Shown: positions 42,487 to 52,000, counted from the stretch's first letter. The stretch: 64,000 nt of DNA from Pseudonocardia petroleophila (GCF_014235185.1 NZ_CP060131.1:4471501-4535500); one strand, 5' to 3'. The notes: a model not told the origin generated them from the sequence alone. Numbers and translations are program-made.

Positions 42487-45400
42487 TCAGGGCATCCGCG
42501 TGTAGCCGTCCCGCAGCTCGGCCGGCAGTGCCCGCGCGATGCGGGCCCGGGCCGCGAGGCGGTCGACCGGGGTGCCCAGCCTGCCGACGAGCAGGTCCGA
42601 CCCGATGCGGCCGGCGACGCGGGCCGCGGCCTCGTGGCGCCCCAGGTGCGCGAGCGCCAGTGCCTGGTACTTCGGGGAGTCGTGGGTGCGGGCCTCCTCG
42701 AACAGCGCCTCGGCCCACGAGCGGTCGAACCGCGTGCGCATCTCCAGCAGCCGCATCGCCGCCCGGGGCCGGAACGGCAGCGACCGCTCCAGCATCGGCG
42801 CGGCCGCCTCGACCCGCGCCCCGGCGTCGTCGGTCCGGCCGATCCGCAGGTCGCAGTCGGCGAGGGCGAGCAGGGCGTGCAGCTCCTGCTCCAGCTCCAG
42901 CGCCCCGCCCCCGCGGTGGGCCAGGTCCACGGCCAGCTCGGCGTGCTCCCGCGCGCGGCCGACGTCGCCGAGCTCCTGCCACAGCCACGACGTCGTCGTC
43001 TCGATCCCGGCGCGGTAGAAGCTCACGCCGTAGCCGTCGATGAGCGAGCGGGCGCGGTCGAGCGAGCGCAGGGCCCCGGCGAAGTCGCCGACGTCGCCGC
43101 GGGCGAGGCCGATGAAGAACAGCGTCTGCAGCAGCGGGCGGAACTGCCCGGTGCGCCGGCACAGCACGGCGGCCCGCTCCAGCACCGCGCGCGCCTCGGT
43201 GAACCGGTCCTGGTGCTGCAGCAGCGCGCCCTGGTAGGCCAGCGCCATCGCCGTGGTGGCGTTGCCCGGCTCCTCGGGCTCCGCGCGGAGCACCTGCTCG
43301 TACGCCGCGCCCGCCGCGGCGTAGTCGCCGTCCCAGTGCCGCACCCGGCCCAGCAGGAGCGTGGCGCTGGGCAGCGCGCCCTTCGCCGCCGCGGCCGACT
43401 CGGCCAGCTGCGAGGCGCGCTCGGCCAGGTCGACCGCGCCCAGGACGTCGCGGGCGTAGAAGGCGGTCCAGCCGAGCTGCTCCAGCACGCGCGCCTCGAG
43501 CTCCTCGTCGTCGAGCTCGCGGGCGAGCACCAGCGCGTGCTCGTGGTCGTCGCGCGCCTCGTCGTGGCGGCCCAGCTCGGTGCGGGTCTCCCCGCGGCGC
43601 AGCCGCACGACGGCGAGCAGGGCGCGGTCACCGCTGCGCTCGGCCGCCCCGATCGCGTCGGTCAGCAGCCGCTCGGCCTCGTCGTTGGCGAACGTCAGGT
43701 GCGCGGCGTGGGCGGCCAGCTGCCAGGCGCGGGCCGCCTCGCCCCAGTCGTGCGCCGCGGCCAGGTGCCGGGCCGCGGTCTCCGGGCGGGCGTCGGCGAG
43801 CCGGGCCGCCCGGCGGTGCCTGCTGACCCGGATCGGCTCGGGGACGGAGTCGTAGGCGACGGTGCGGACGATGTCATTGGGGAAGCGGAACCGCTCGCCG
43901 CGGGTGGCCAGCAGGCCCGCACGCAGCGCCCGCGCGGCACGGGCCGCGCAGTCCTCCACGTCGAGGCCGCTGACCGCGGCCACGTCGTCGAGGGCGAAGG
44001 CGTCGCCGAGCACGGCGCCGAACGCGAGCAGCGCGGTGACGTCCTCGCCGGCGTGCTCCAGCCGCTCCGCCACCGCCTCGTGCAGCGAGCCGGGGATGGC
44101 GAGCTCGCCCGTGCCGGACGAGGGATGGCGCAACAGCTCGGTGACGAACAGCGGGGAGCCGCCGGTCCACGCGTAGAGCTTCGCGACGTCGTAGGCCAGC
44201 CCGGAGTCGCGCACCAGCGCGGCGACGGCCGGTTCGGCCAGCGGCCCGACCTCGTGCACCTCCGCGACGTCGCGCAGCGCCGCCGCGACCGGCGCGTCCT
44301 CCCCGGTGCGCTCGGTGACGACGACGAGGAACCGGCCCCGGGTGTGCGTGGCGAGGAAGTGCAGCGCCTCGACGGTGGACGCCCCGGCGTGCTGCAGGTC
44401 CTCGATCACCAGCAGCACGGGCTGCTCCTCGGCGAGCCCGCCCAGGAACCGGGCGAGCGCCTCGAGGCTGCGGCGGTGTTCCAGCTCGGCGCCGACCCGC
44501 TCGTAGGGCTCCGGCCCGGTGCGCGTCGCGATCTCCGGCACGAGCTCGATCAGCGTGCCCAGCCACTCGCCCGCGGTCGTGCGCACCCGCTGCGGGTCCA
44601 GCCGGGAGACGCCGTCGCGCACCGCGTCCAGCAGCGGCTGCAGGTACAGCGAGCGCTCCGCCTCCCGGCACCACCCGGTGAGCACCAGCGCGCCGGAGCG
44701 CCCGGCGCGCGCGGCGAGCGCCTCCACCAGCGCGCTCTTGCCGATGCCCGCCTCGCCGACGACGAGCACCGAGCCGGGACGCCCGCCCGTGGCCTCCTCC
44801 CAGCGGGCGACCAGGCGGGACAGCTCGGCCTCCCGGCCGACGAGCGGGGCGGGTTCCGGGACCGGGGCGGGGGCCGCGGGCCGGGCCTTCTCCGCGCGCA
44901 GGACCGACAGGAACAGCGCCTGCGTGGCGGGGGAGGGATCGGCGCCGAGCTGGTCGGCGAGCGCCGTGCGCAGCGCCCGGTAGACCAGCAGCGCCCGGGC
45001 CGACTCCCCGGCCCGCCGGTGCGCCGTCATCGCCGCCCGGGCCGCCTCCTCGTCGAGGGGGTCGTCGCGCAGCGCGGCGCCGGCGGCCTCCACGACGCCG
45101 GCGTGCGCCCCCAGCTCCAGCGCCGCGGTCCACCACGTGCGCCGGGCCCGGCGCAGCTGGTGCTCGGCGAGCAGGCGCACCTCCGCGGTCCACGGCGCGT
45201 CGCGCTCCTCGGTGAGCGGCCGGCCCTGCGCGAGCAGCGCCGCGGCCCGCTCCGCCGCGCCCGCGGCGGGCCCGAACCGCTGGCCGGCGAGCTCCTGCTC
45301 GGCGGTGAGGACGAGGTCGCGGGCCTCGAACAGGTCGACGGTGGTGTGCTCGTCGAGGACGAGCCGGTAGCCGCTGGGCCCGCCCTCGAGCCGCTCGCGG

Positions 45401-45630
45401 CCCACCGCGCGGCGCAGCCGGCTCACCAGCACCGCGATGTTGCGCTCGGCGTGGTCGGGCGGCCGGGACCACAGGACGTCGATCAGCACGTCGACGGGGA
45501 CGAACCCGCCGTCGTGCGCGGCGAGCACCTTGAGCAACCGCTGGGCCTGCCCCGCGGGCGGGGACTCCTCGGTGTCGCCCTGGACGCGGAAGGTCCCGAG
45601 CAGGGACAGCCTCAGGCGACCGGTTGACAC
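42487..45630 (-). CDS. Large SARP-AAA-TPR transcriptional regulator
   Basis: 1047 aa. Residues 1-100: OmpR-like winged helix of SARP type (LRLSLLGTFRVQGD, DVLIDVLWSRPPDHAERNIA). About 100-250: bacterial transcriptional activation domain. About 270-560: STAND/AAA ATPase with P-loop VGEAGIGKSALVEA and LLVIEDLQHAGAS. About 640-1047: TPR-like helical repeats. Such proteins activate secondary metabolism or catabolic operons. It converges with the radical SAM-GNAT operon, 3 bases between stops. GTG 45630 is likely leaderless, given the TAGGAT on that strand just upstream. Confidence 0.88.
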   Translation of the reverse strand: MSTGRLRLSLLGTFRVQGDTEESPPAGQAQRLLKVLAAHDGGFVPVDVLIDVLWSRPPDHAERNIAVLVSRLRRAVGRERLEGGPSGYRLVLDEHTTVDLFEARDLVLTAEQELAGQRFGPAAGAAERAAALLAQGRPLTEERDAPWTAEVRLLAEHQLRRARRTWWTAALELGAHAGVVEAAGAALRDDPLDEEAARAAMTAHRRAGESARALLVYRALRTALADQLGADPSPATQALFLSVLRAEKARPAAPAPVPEPAPLVGREAELSRLVARWEEATGGRPGSVLVVGEAGIGKSALVEALAARAGRSGALVLTGWCREAERSLYLQPLLDAVRDGVSRLDPQRVRTTAGEWLGTLIELVPEIATRTGPEPYERVGAELEHRRSLEALARFLGGLAEEQPVLLVIEDLQHAGASTVEALHFLATHTRGRFLVVVTERTGEDAPVAAALRDVAEVHEVGPLAEPAVAALVRDSGLAYDVAKLYAWTGGSPLFVTELLRHPSSGTGELAIPGSLHEAVAERLEHAGEDVTALLAFGAVLGDAFALDDVAAVSGLDVEDCAARAARALRAGLLATRGERFRFPNDIVRTVAYDSVPEPIRVSRHRRAARLADARPETAARHLAAAHDWGEAARAWQLAAHAAHLTFANDEAERLLTDAIGAAERSGDRALLAVVRLRRGETRTELGRHDEARDDHEHALVLARELDDEELEARVLEQLGWTAFYARDVLGAVDLAERASQLAESAAAAKGALPSATLLLGRVRHWDGDYAAAGAAYEQVLRAEPEEPGNATTAMALAYQGALLQHQDRFTEARAVLERAAVLCRRTGQFRPLLQTLFFIGLARGDVGDFAGALRSLDRARSLIDGYGVSFYRAGIETTTSWLWQELGDVGRAREHAELAVDLAHRGGGALELEQELHALLALADCDLRIGRTDDAGARVEAAAPMLERSLPFRPRAAMRLLEMRTRFDRSWAEALFEEARTHDSPKYQALALAHLGRHEAAARVAGRIGSDLLVGRLGTPVDRLAARARIARALPAELRDGYTRMP

Positions 45631-45636
45631 CCCGCG

Positions 45637-45670
45637 GATCCTATCCCCGTCCGGGTTCGGGGATAGGATC
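45637..45670. promoter_or_regulatory. Symmetric divergent promoter palindrome between SARP and yebC
   Basis: Perfect 13-bp arms GATCCTATCCCCG (45637-45649) and CGGGGATAGGATC (45658-45670) around an 8-base centre. Each arm carries TAGGAT oriented outward, so each can be the -10 of one gene. The symmetry also makes it a candidate operator. Confidence 0.65.
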
Positions 45671-45695
45671 GTCGGGATCCGGAAGGGGTTCGTGG

Positions 45696-46448
45696 ATGAG
45701 TGGGCACTCCAAGTGGGCGACGACGAAGCACAAGAAGGCCGTCATCGACGCCCGGCGCGGCAAGATGTTCGCCAAGCTGATCAAGAACATCGAGGTGGCT
45801 GCGCGCACCGGCGGCGGTGACCTCGACGGGAACCCCACGCTCTACGACGCCGTCCAGAAGGCGAAGAAGAGCTCGGTCCCCAACGACAACATCGACCGTG
45901 CGCTCAAGCGCGGGTCGGGCCAGGACGCGGGCGGCGCCGACTACCAGTCGATCACCTACGAGGGCTACGGCCCCAACGGTGTCGCGCTGCTCATCGAGTG
46001 CCTGAGCGACAACCGCAACCGCGCCGCCACCGAGGTCCGGGTGGCGATGACGCGCAACGGCGGGGCGATGGCCGACCCCGGCTCCGTCGCGTACCTGTTC
46101 ACGCGCAAGGGCGTGGTGATCGTCCCGAAGAGCGGCGACCTCACCGAGGACGACCTGCTGCTCGCCGTCCTCGACGCGGGCGCGGAGGAGGTCAACGACC
46201 TCGGCGAGAGCTTCGAGGTGATCTCCGAGGCCACCGACCTGATCCCCGTCCGCACCGCACTGGTCGACGCCGGCATCGACTACGACTCGGCCGACCCCAC
46301 CTTCATCCCGTCGATGAGCATCCCGCTCGACGCCGAGGGTGCGCGCAAGGTCTTCCGCCTCATCGAGGCGCTGGAGGACAGCGACGAGGTGCAGAACGTC
46401 TACGCGAATTTCGACGTGAGCGACGACGTGATGGCCGAGGTCGGCTGA
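45696..46448 (+). CDS. YebC/PmpR family DNA-binding regulator (TACO1-like)
   Basis: 250 aa, usual length. Starts MSGHSKWATTKHKKAVIDAR, with KAKKSSVPNDNIDRALKRGS and YEGYGPNGVALLIECLSDN. YebC-type proteins act as DNA-binding regulators or help ribosomes at difficult peptide stretches. In mycobacteria this gene follows pdxT; here 29.6 kb intervene. ATG at 45696 after GGAAGGGG. Confidence 0.95.
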   Translation: MSGHSKWATTKHKKAVIDARRGKMFAKLIKNIEVAARTGGGDLDGNPTLYDAVQKAKKSSVPNDNIDRALKRGSGQDAGGADYQSITYEGYGPNGVALLIECLSDNRNRAATEVRVAMTRNGGAMADPGSVAYLFTRKGVVIVPKSGDLTEDDLLLAVLDAGAEEVNDLGESFEVISEATDLIPVRTALVDAGIDYDSADPTFIPSMSIPLDAEGARKVFRLIEALEDSDEVQNVYANFDVSDDVMAEVG

Positions 46449-46460
46449 CCGTCCCCCCCA

Positions 46461-46507
46461 CCGCGCAGACCGGGGAGCGCCGCGCAGGCGGCCGGCGGTC
46501 TGCGCGG
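46461..46507 (+). terminator. Stem-loop after yebC
   Basis: 11-bp arms CCGCGCAGACC (46461-46471) and GGTCTGCGCGG (46497-46507) with a 25-base GC-rich loop, 12 bases past the yebC stop. It lies between yebC and the convergent GrpE-like gene, so it may serve both. Confidence 0.6.
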
Positions 46508-46557
46508 TGAGCACGGGGTCTGCGTCGTGGGGTCCCCGCCGTGGGGTCCGCGCCGCG

Positions 46558-46980
46558 TCAGCGGGCCCGGAACACCGCCACCCGGGCCGGGCGGACGGAG
46601 CGGCCCGCGGCGTCCAGGCCCGGCTCCAGCAGCCGGGCCACGGTGCGGTCCTGCGCCGGGTCGTCGGTGGGCACCACCTCCACCGCCTCCATCTGCGTTC
46701 CGCGGAACGCCTCGCCGGGGGCGGGGGTGACGAGCGCGCCCCCGCGCCCGACGACCAGCCGCTCGAGCCCGGCGGCGACGGCGGTGAAGGCGGCCCGTTC
46801 GCGCCGGGAGCGGGCGGTGGCGGCGCAGGCGAGGCTGTCGCGCAGGAGCGCGTGCAGGTCGACGAGCAGCGGGACGTCGGGGCCGGTGGCCGCGCGGGCG
46901 TCGGTGAGGGCGGCGATGGCGGCGGCCTGCCGCGTCAGCAGCCGGGTCACGTCATCGATCTTGTCGGCGAGTTCCCGCAC
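46558..46980 (-). CDS. GrpE-like nucleotide exchange factor, divergent
   Basis: 140 aa. A short N-terminal helix (ELADKIDDVTRLLTRQAAAI) is followed by a C-terminal part with the spacing of the GrpE beta-wing: GEAFRGTQMEAVEVVPTDDP, then TVARLLEPGLDAAGRSVRPA. It is much shorter than normal GrpE (about 180-220 aa) and lacks most of the long coiled coil. It is divergent from an Hsp70 gene 28 bases away, so it probably serves that specific chaperone. GTG start. Function inferred. Confidence 0.65.
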   Translation of the reverse strand: MRELADKIDDVTRLLTRQAAAIAALTDARAATGPDVPLLVDLHALLRDSLACAATARSRRERAAFTAVAAGLERLVVGRGGALVTPAPGEAFRGTQMEAVEVVPTDDPAQDRTVARLLEPGLDAAGRSVRPARVAVFRAR

Positions 46981-47008
46981 GCCCCGACCGTATCGCTACG
47001 CTCCCGCC

Positions 47009-48691
47009 GTGGCCGTCCACGGTATCGATCTCGGCACCACGAACTCCGCCATCGCCCGGACGGGCCCGGACGGGCGGCCGCAGGTGCTGGCCGGGATGTC
47101 GGGGGAGCCCACCACCCCGTCGGTGGTGCTGTTCGCCTCCGGCACCGAGCACGTCGTGGGGGAGGGGGCGCGCCGCGAGGCGCGGCTGGACCCCGAGCAC
47201 GTGTGCGCGCTGGTCAAGCGGCGGATGGGCGACGCCGAGTGGCGGTTCGTCGCGCACGGCACGGCCTGGTCGGCGCCCGCGGTGTCGTCGCTGGTCCTCA
47301 AGTCCCTCGTCGCCGACGCCGGGTTCGCCTCCGGCGAGACCCCGACGTCCGCGGTGATCACCGTCCCCGCCTACTTCGGTGACGAGGAGCGCCGCGCCAC
47401 CGTCCTCGCGGGCACCTACGCCGGCCTCGACGTCGTCGACGTCCTGTCCGAGCCGATCGCCGCCGCGCTCGCCTACGGCTTCGGTCGCCTCGACGGCAGC
47501 CCGGACCTGTCGAAGGACAGCGCCCACGAGACCGTCCTGGTCTACGACCTCGGCGGCGGCACGTTCGACGCCACCGTCATCGAGCTCGCCGACCGCCGGA
47601 TCTCCGTGCTCGCCGTCGAGGGCGACCACCAGCTCGGCGGCGCCGACTGGGACGAGCGGATCGCGCTGCACCTGGCCCGCGGCTTCGGCGAGGAGAACCC
47701 CGACGCCGAGGACCCGATGGACGACGCCGTCGGCACCCAGGCGCTGGTCCTCGCGGCCGAGCGCGCGAAGCACCAGCTCTCCGACACCACGAGCACCGAC
47801 GTCGTCGTCACCCACGACGGCGCCCGCGCGACGATCACCCTCACCCGCGACGAGGTGGAGGCGATGACGGCGTCGCTGCTGCGGCGCACCGTCGACCTCA
47901 CCCGGTCCTGCCTGGCCGAGGCCGCCCGCCGCGGGGTGTCGCGCGTCGACCGGGTGCTGCTCGTCGGCGGCTCCTCGCGGATGCCCGCCGTCGCCGACGC
48001 CCTGCTCACCGAGCTCGACCTCGACGCCCGGCTGCACGACCCCGACCTCGCCGTCGCCCGCGGCGCCGCGCTGTACGGGGAGAAGAAGGAGCTGGAGCGC
48101 ATGGTCGCGGCCGACCTGCGCACCCGCGGCCGCCTCCGGGACGGCGCCCCGCTGGAGGACGCCGCGCCCGCCGACCTCGACGACGCCGCCCGCCGCGTCG
48201 CCGACGCCTACGCCGTGCCGCTCGCGCAGGTGCGACGGGCGGTGGAGATCCGCGTCGACACCGTCGTCTCGCGCGGGTTCGGGGTCCTCGCGGTCAACGC
48301 GGCGGCCGGCCGGCTGGAACCGACCTGGCTCGTGCACCGCAACGACCGCCTCCCGGTCCGCACCAGCCGCAGCTTCGGCACGATGCGCGCCGACCAGTCC
48401 GTCATCGCGCTCACCGTCGTCGAGCAGCAGGGACAGGCCGAGTCGTCGCGGGCGGAGGACGCGAAGGTGCTGGTCGAGGGCCAGATCACCGGCATCCCGC
48501 CCGGCTACGACGAGGGCGCCGAGGTGCGGGTCGTCTTCGAGATGGGGTTCGACGGGGTCCTGCACGTCACCGCGGCGCACGTCGAGGCCGGGCTGCCGCT
48601 CACCCTCACCGTGACGACGGGCGCCACGCTCTCGCAGGCGGAGGTGGCCCGCGAGCGCGACCGGCTCGGGAAGCAGCGCCGCCGTGAGTGA
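47009..48691 (+). CDS. Hsp70 family (DnaK-like) protein
   Basis: 560 aa. The ATPase domain is complete: GIDLGTTNSAIART, VITVPAYFGDEERRATVLAG, YDLGGGTFDATVIEL, RVLLVGGSSRMPAVADAL. The substrate-binding part is shortened (about residues 400-555), lacking the usual lid and the EEVD-type end. Such DnaK paralogues act in specialised complexes. GTG 47009, 28 bases from the GrpE-like start. A near-palindromic CGTATCGCTACG between them holds -10-like boxes for both directions. Followed by an FN3/J-like protein gene. Confidence 0.9.
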   Translation: MAVHGIDLGTTNSAIARTGPDGRPQVLAGMSGEPTTPSVVLFASGTEHVVGEGARREARLDPEHVCALVKRRMGDAEWRFVAHGTAWSAPAVSSLVLKSLVADAGFASGETPTSAVITVPAYFGDEERRATVLAGTYAGLDVVDVLSEPIAAALAYGFGRLDGSPDLSKDSAHETVLVYDLGGGTFDATVIELADRRISVLAVEGDHQLGGADWDERIALHLARGFGEENPDAEDPMDDAVGTQALVLAAERAKHQLSDTTSTDVVVTHDGARATITLTRDEVEAMTASLLRRTVDLTRSCLAEAARRGVSRVDRVLLVGGSSRMPAVADALLTELDLDARLHDPDLAVARGAALYGEKKELERMVAADLRTRGRLRDGAPLEDAAPADLDDAARRVADAYAVPLAQVRRAVEIRVDTVVSRGFGVLAVNAAAGRLEPTWLVHRNDRLPVRTSRSFGTMRADQSVIALTVVEQQGQAESSRAEDAKVLVEGQITGIPPGYDEGAEVRVVFEMGFDGVLHVTAAHVEAGLPLTLTVTTGATLSQAEVARERDRLGKQRRRE

Positions 48692-48711
48692 GGGCCACCG
48701 TGAGTGAGGGC
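48683..48711 (+). repeat. 13-bp direct repeat at the Hsp70 stop / next gene start
   Basis: CGTGAGTGAGGGC occurs at 48683-48695 and again at 48699-48711. The first contains the Hsp70 stop codon; the second provides purine-rich sequence just before the ATG at 48717. It may be a local duplication of the ribosome-binding region. Confidence 0.6.
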
Positions 48712-48716
48712 TCGCC

Positions 48717-50750
48717 ATGAGCAGCGCGTTCGATCCCGGCGACTACCGCAAGCGGGTGCTGGCGGCCGTCCTGAGGCGAGGTGGGCCCGAGTCGTCGGAC
48801 CCGTTCGAGCTCTACGACCTGCCGCTGGACGACGACCCTGGCGACGCCGCCGTCGCCGCCCGCGTCGCCGAGGTGTGGGGCGCCTGGCAGCGGATGCGCG
48901 ACCACCCCAAGTACCGCGTGCTCGTCGCCGAGCTGGTGGCCGGGCACGACGCCCGCTCCGCGGAGGTGCTCGACGGCGGCAGGCGGCACACCGCGGCCGC
49001 GCGGGTCCGGGCCCAGCGCGAGCAGCGCGACGCCGGGCGCTACGCCCTGCTCGACGCCGCGATCGCCCGGCTCGTCGACCGGCACCGCGGCGTCCCGGCC
49101 GACAAGGTCGAGGGGCTGCACGAGGTCGGGGCGCTGGCCGGGCTCACCCGTGACGAGGTGACCGCGCGGCTGCGCCGCCACCGGGTCCTGCGGGCGGCGG
49201 ACCGGCCGGCCGGCGTCACACCGGAGCGGCGCCGCCAGGTCCGCGCCCTGCTCGACGAGTTCGGCCGCCTCACCGACGCCCCCGCCCCGCCGACGCTCCT
49301 CGGCCTGCTCGGGCTGGACCCGTCGGCGTCGGAGCAGCAGGTGCGGGCCGGCGCCGCGGCGTGGCGGTCCCGCGCCCGGGAGCTGCCGCCGACGCGGCTG
49401 CGCACGGTCCTCGACGAGCTGCTGGTGCACGTCGCGGAGCTGGTCGAACCGGGTGCGGCGGCGATCGCGACCTACCTCGACGCCGTCGCCGCCGACGTCG
49501 CCGAGCACCTGCGGCCGCGGGTCCGGGCCGCGGTGCTGGTGGAGGACCGGCTGGTGGCCGAGGACCACGCGCACCTCCTCGACGAGGCCCGCGCCCTCGG
49601 CCTGGACGACGCCCGGGCCCGCCGCGTCCTCGCCGAGGTCGCAGCGGAGCTGGGGGCGCCGATCGAGTCGGGCGCCACCCCGCCGCCGCCGACACCGACG
49701 ACGACACCACCGCCACCGGCACCGCCGACGGCCCGGCCGCGCGGGCGGGAGTGGGAGGCACCCCTCAAGGCGGCCCGCGCCGCCCTGCGGGCGGGCCGCC
49801 CGACCGAGGCCCGACGGCTCGTCGACGACGCGCGGCGGGTCGCCGGGACCGACGGCGTGACCCCGGTGCGGGCGGTCGCCGACGAGATCACCGCCGTGCT
49901 CGACGAGGCCTCGCGGCGGTGGCAGGCGGCCGTCGCGGCCGTCGCCGCCCGCCGGGCCACCGACGCGCTGGAGCACCTGGAGCACCTGGAGCGCACCGCG
50001 GCCGACGTCCCCGGCCCGGGCGGGGCCGACCTCGCCCGCCTGCTGGCCGCCTCGCGGCGCGACGTCGCCCGTGCCGACGCGGCCGTGGCCGCCGCCGTCG
50101 CCGGCCCGACCGCCGACCGGGCCGCGGCGCTGCTCGCGGTGCTCGACACCTGTCCCGGCCACCCCGGGGCGCAGGCGGCGCTCGCCGCCGTCCCGGTCGC
50201 CCCGCCGGCGTGGGTCCGGGCCGCCCGCGACGGCCGGGGCGACGTCCTCGTCGTCTGGGAGCCCTCGCCCACCCCGCAGGTGCGCTACAAGGTCTCGCGG
50301 CGCCGCCCGGACGGGACGTGGCAGGTGGTCGGGCGCGTCACCGACACCTCCGTCCTCGACGGCGGCGCCCCACCCGCCGTCGAGGCGCCCGTCTACGCGG
50401 TGGAGGCGGTGCAGGCCGGCCGCAGCTCGGCGGCGGTGCGGTCCGACGATCAGACGCCCCCGGGCACGACGCCCGCCCCGGCTCCTGGGCCCCCTGCCGC
50501 CGCGGGCCCGCCCGCCCCGACCCGGGTCCGTGCCGAGCGCGTCGCCTCCGGGTCGGTCGTCGTGCGCTGGGACGGTCCGCCGGGGGCCGAGTTCCGCGTC
50601 CGCTGCGCACTGCCCGACGGCCGCTGGCGGGTCGTCGGCCGCACCCGCGACCACGAGATCGAGGACGGCGGAGCCCCCGGCGGCCCGGTGCCGGGCTACA
50701 CGGTCAGCGCCGCCGTCGACGGCGGCCGGTCCGCCGAGACCGCCTCCTAG
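48717..50750 (+). CDS. Large hypothetical protein with J-like segment and C-terminal FN3-like domains
   Basis: 677 aa. N-terminal 1-330: helical, Ala/Arg-rich, including LLGLLGLDPSASEQQVRAGA, which resembles a J-domain or SAP-like helical repeat but has no HPD. Residues about 330-345: proline/threonine linker. About 350-500: helical repeats. About 505-677: two fibronectin type III-like beta units (VLVVWEPSPTPQVRYKVSRR; VVVRWDGPPGAEFRVRCALP). It probably works with the adjacent Hsp70/GrpE-like pair as a scaffold or substrate adaptor. Inferred from context only. Confidence 0.7.
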   Translation: MSSAFDPGDYRKRVLAAVLRRGGPESSDPFELYDLPLDDDPGDAAVAARVAEVWGAWQRMRDHPKYRVLVAELVAGHDARSAEVLDGGRRHTAAARVRAQREQRDAGRYALLDAAIARLVDRHRGVPADKVEGLHEVGALAGLTRDEVTARLRRHRVLRAADRPAGVTPERRRQVRALLDEFGRLTDAPAPPTLLGLLGLDPSASEQQVRAGAAAWRSRARELPPTRLRTVLDELLVHVAELVEPGAAAIATYLDAVAADVAEHLRPRVRAAVLVEDRLVAEDHAHLLDEARALGLDDARARRVLAEVAAELGAPIESGATPPPPTPTTTPPPPAPPTARPRGREWEAPLKAARAALRAGRPTEARRLVDDARRVAGTDGVTPVRAVADEITAVLDEASRRWQAAVAAVAARRATDALEHLEHLERTAADVPGPGGADLARLLAASRRDVARADAAVAAAVAGPTADRAAALLAVLDTCPGHPGAQAALAAVPVAPPAWVRAARDGRGDVLVVWEPSPTPQVRYKVSRRRPDGTWQVVGRVTDTSVLDGGAPPAVEAPVYAVEAVQAGRSSAAVRSDDQTPPGTTPAPAPGPPAAAGPPAPTRVRAERVASGSVVVRWDGPPGAEFRVRCALPDGRWRVVGRTRDHEIEDGGAPGGPVPGYTVSAAVDGGRSAETAS

Positions 50751-50866
50751 ACCGGACGGGGGCACACTGGGCGGCGCACTCCGTCCGTGGTGACCCGTAC
50801 CGGCTACCGTGGCGGCGCGTCACCCGCGCTTTCGGGACTTCGACAGGGGAACAGGACCATCAGGAC

Positions 50867-52000
50867 ATGAACCTTCGCATCTTCGGTTGGTCGTACGCGG
50901 TGACCGTCGTGTCGCTCGTCGTCGCCTTCCTGTACGGCGGCTGGCAGGCGCTGATCCTCTGCGCCATCCTGGGCGTCCTGGAGATCTCGCTGTCGTTCGA
51001 CAACGCGGTCGTGAACGCCACGATCCTCGAGCGGATGAGCGACTTCTGGCAGAAGATCTTCCTCACCATCGGCATCTTCATCGCCGTGTTCGGCATGCGG
51101 CTGGTCTTCCCGCTGGTCATCGTGGCCGTCACCGCCGGGCTCAACCCGGTGGAGTCGTTGACGCTCGCGCTGGAGCAGCGCCCGGAGAGCGACCCCACCA
51201 GCTACGCGGCCCTGCTCGACGAGGCCTACCCGCAGATCGCCGCGTTCGGCGGCATGTTCCTGTTCATGCTGTTCCTGGACTGGATGTTCGAGGACCGCGA
51301 CATCAAGTGGCTGCAGCCGATCGAGAAGTTCCTGTCGCGCATCGGGCAGATCGAGCGCATCTCGATCGTCCTGGCCGTGCTCGCGCTCGTGCTGCTCTCG
51401 CAGTTCCTCGCCGAGGACCCCGCCGTCGTTCTGCTCGCCGGCTCGCTGGGCCTGATCACCTACCTCGCGGTGCAGGGTCTGGGCCAGTTCTTCGAGCAGG
51501 CCGGCCAGGCGCAGATGGAGGAGGTCGAGGGCGAGGAGGGCGCGGAGCCCGCCGCCAACGGGTCGGGCGGCCCGAGCACCCTCGCGAAGGCCACCGGCAA
51601 GGCCGGCTTCTTCCTGTTCCTCTACCTCGAGGTGCTCGACGCGGCGTTCTCCTTCGACGGCGTCATCGGCGCGTTCGCGATCACCCCGGACCCGATCATC
51701 ATCGCGCTGGGCCTCGGCCTGATCGGCGCCATGTTCGTCCGGTCGCTCACGGTGTTCCTGGTCCGCAAGGGGACGCTGGCCGACTACGTCTACCTCGAGC
51801 ACGGCGCGCACTGGGCGATCGGCGCGCTCGCGGTGATCCTGCTGGTCGGGATCGGCTACCACGTCAACGAGATCCTCACGGGCCTCATCGGCGTCGCGTT
51901 CATCGGGGCGGCGCTGCTGTCGAGCATCCTGCGCAACCGGCGGCTCGCCGCCGAGGGCGTCGACACGCACAAGACCGCCGACGAGCTGGCGGCGAAGTGA
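50867..52000 (+). CDS. DUF475/TerC-like integral membrane protein
   Basis: 377 aa, about eight to nine membrane segments. TerC-like acidic membrane motifs are seen in EISLSFDNAVVNATIL and LEVLDAAFSFDGVIGAFAI, likely metal-binding, with a charged Glu-rich cytoplasmic loop near residue 220. DUF475 proteins are the TerC-like membrane component in Ter stress systems. ATG at 50867. Overlaps the downstream terD by 4 bases. Confidence 0.88.
   Translation: MNLRIFGWSYAVTVVSLVVAFLYGGWQALILCAILGVLEISLSFDNAVVNATILERMSDFWQKIFLTIGIFIAVFGMRLVFPLVIVAVTAGLNPVESLTLALEQRPESDPTSYAALLDEAYPQIAAFGGMFLFMLFLDWMFEDRDIKWLQPIEKFLSRIGQIERISIVLAVLALVLLSQFLAEDPAVVLLAGSLGLITYLAVQGLGQFFEQAGQAQMEEVEGEEGAEPAANGSGGPSTLAKATGKAGFFLFLYLEVLDAAFSFDGVIGAFAITPDPIIIALGLGLIGAMFVRSLTVFLVRKGTLADYVYLEHGAHWAIGALAVILLVGIGYHVNEILTGLIGVAFIGAALLSSILRNRRLAAEGVDTHKTADELAAK

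Noticed and set aside
42634..45627. 997-codon plus-strand frame antisense to the SARP regulator
   Set aside because: Low-complexity Arg/Gly/Ala protein with no domain, fully antisense to a well supported 1047-aa regulator.
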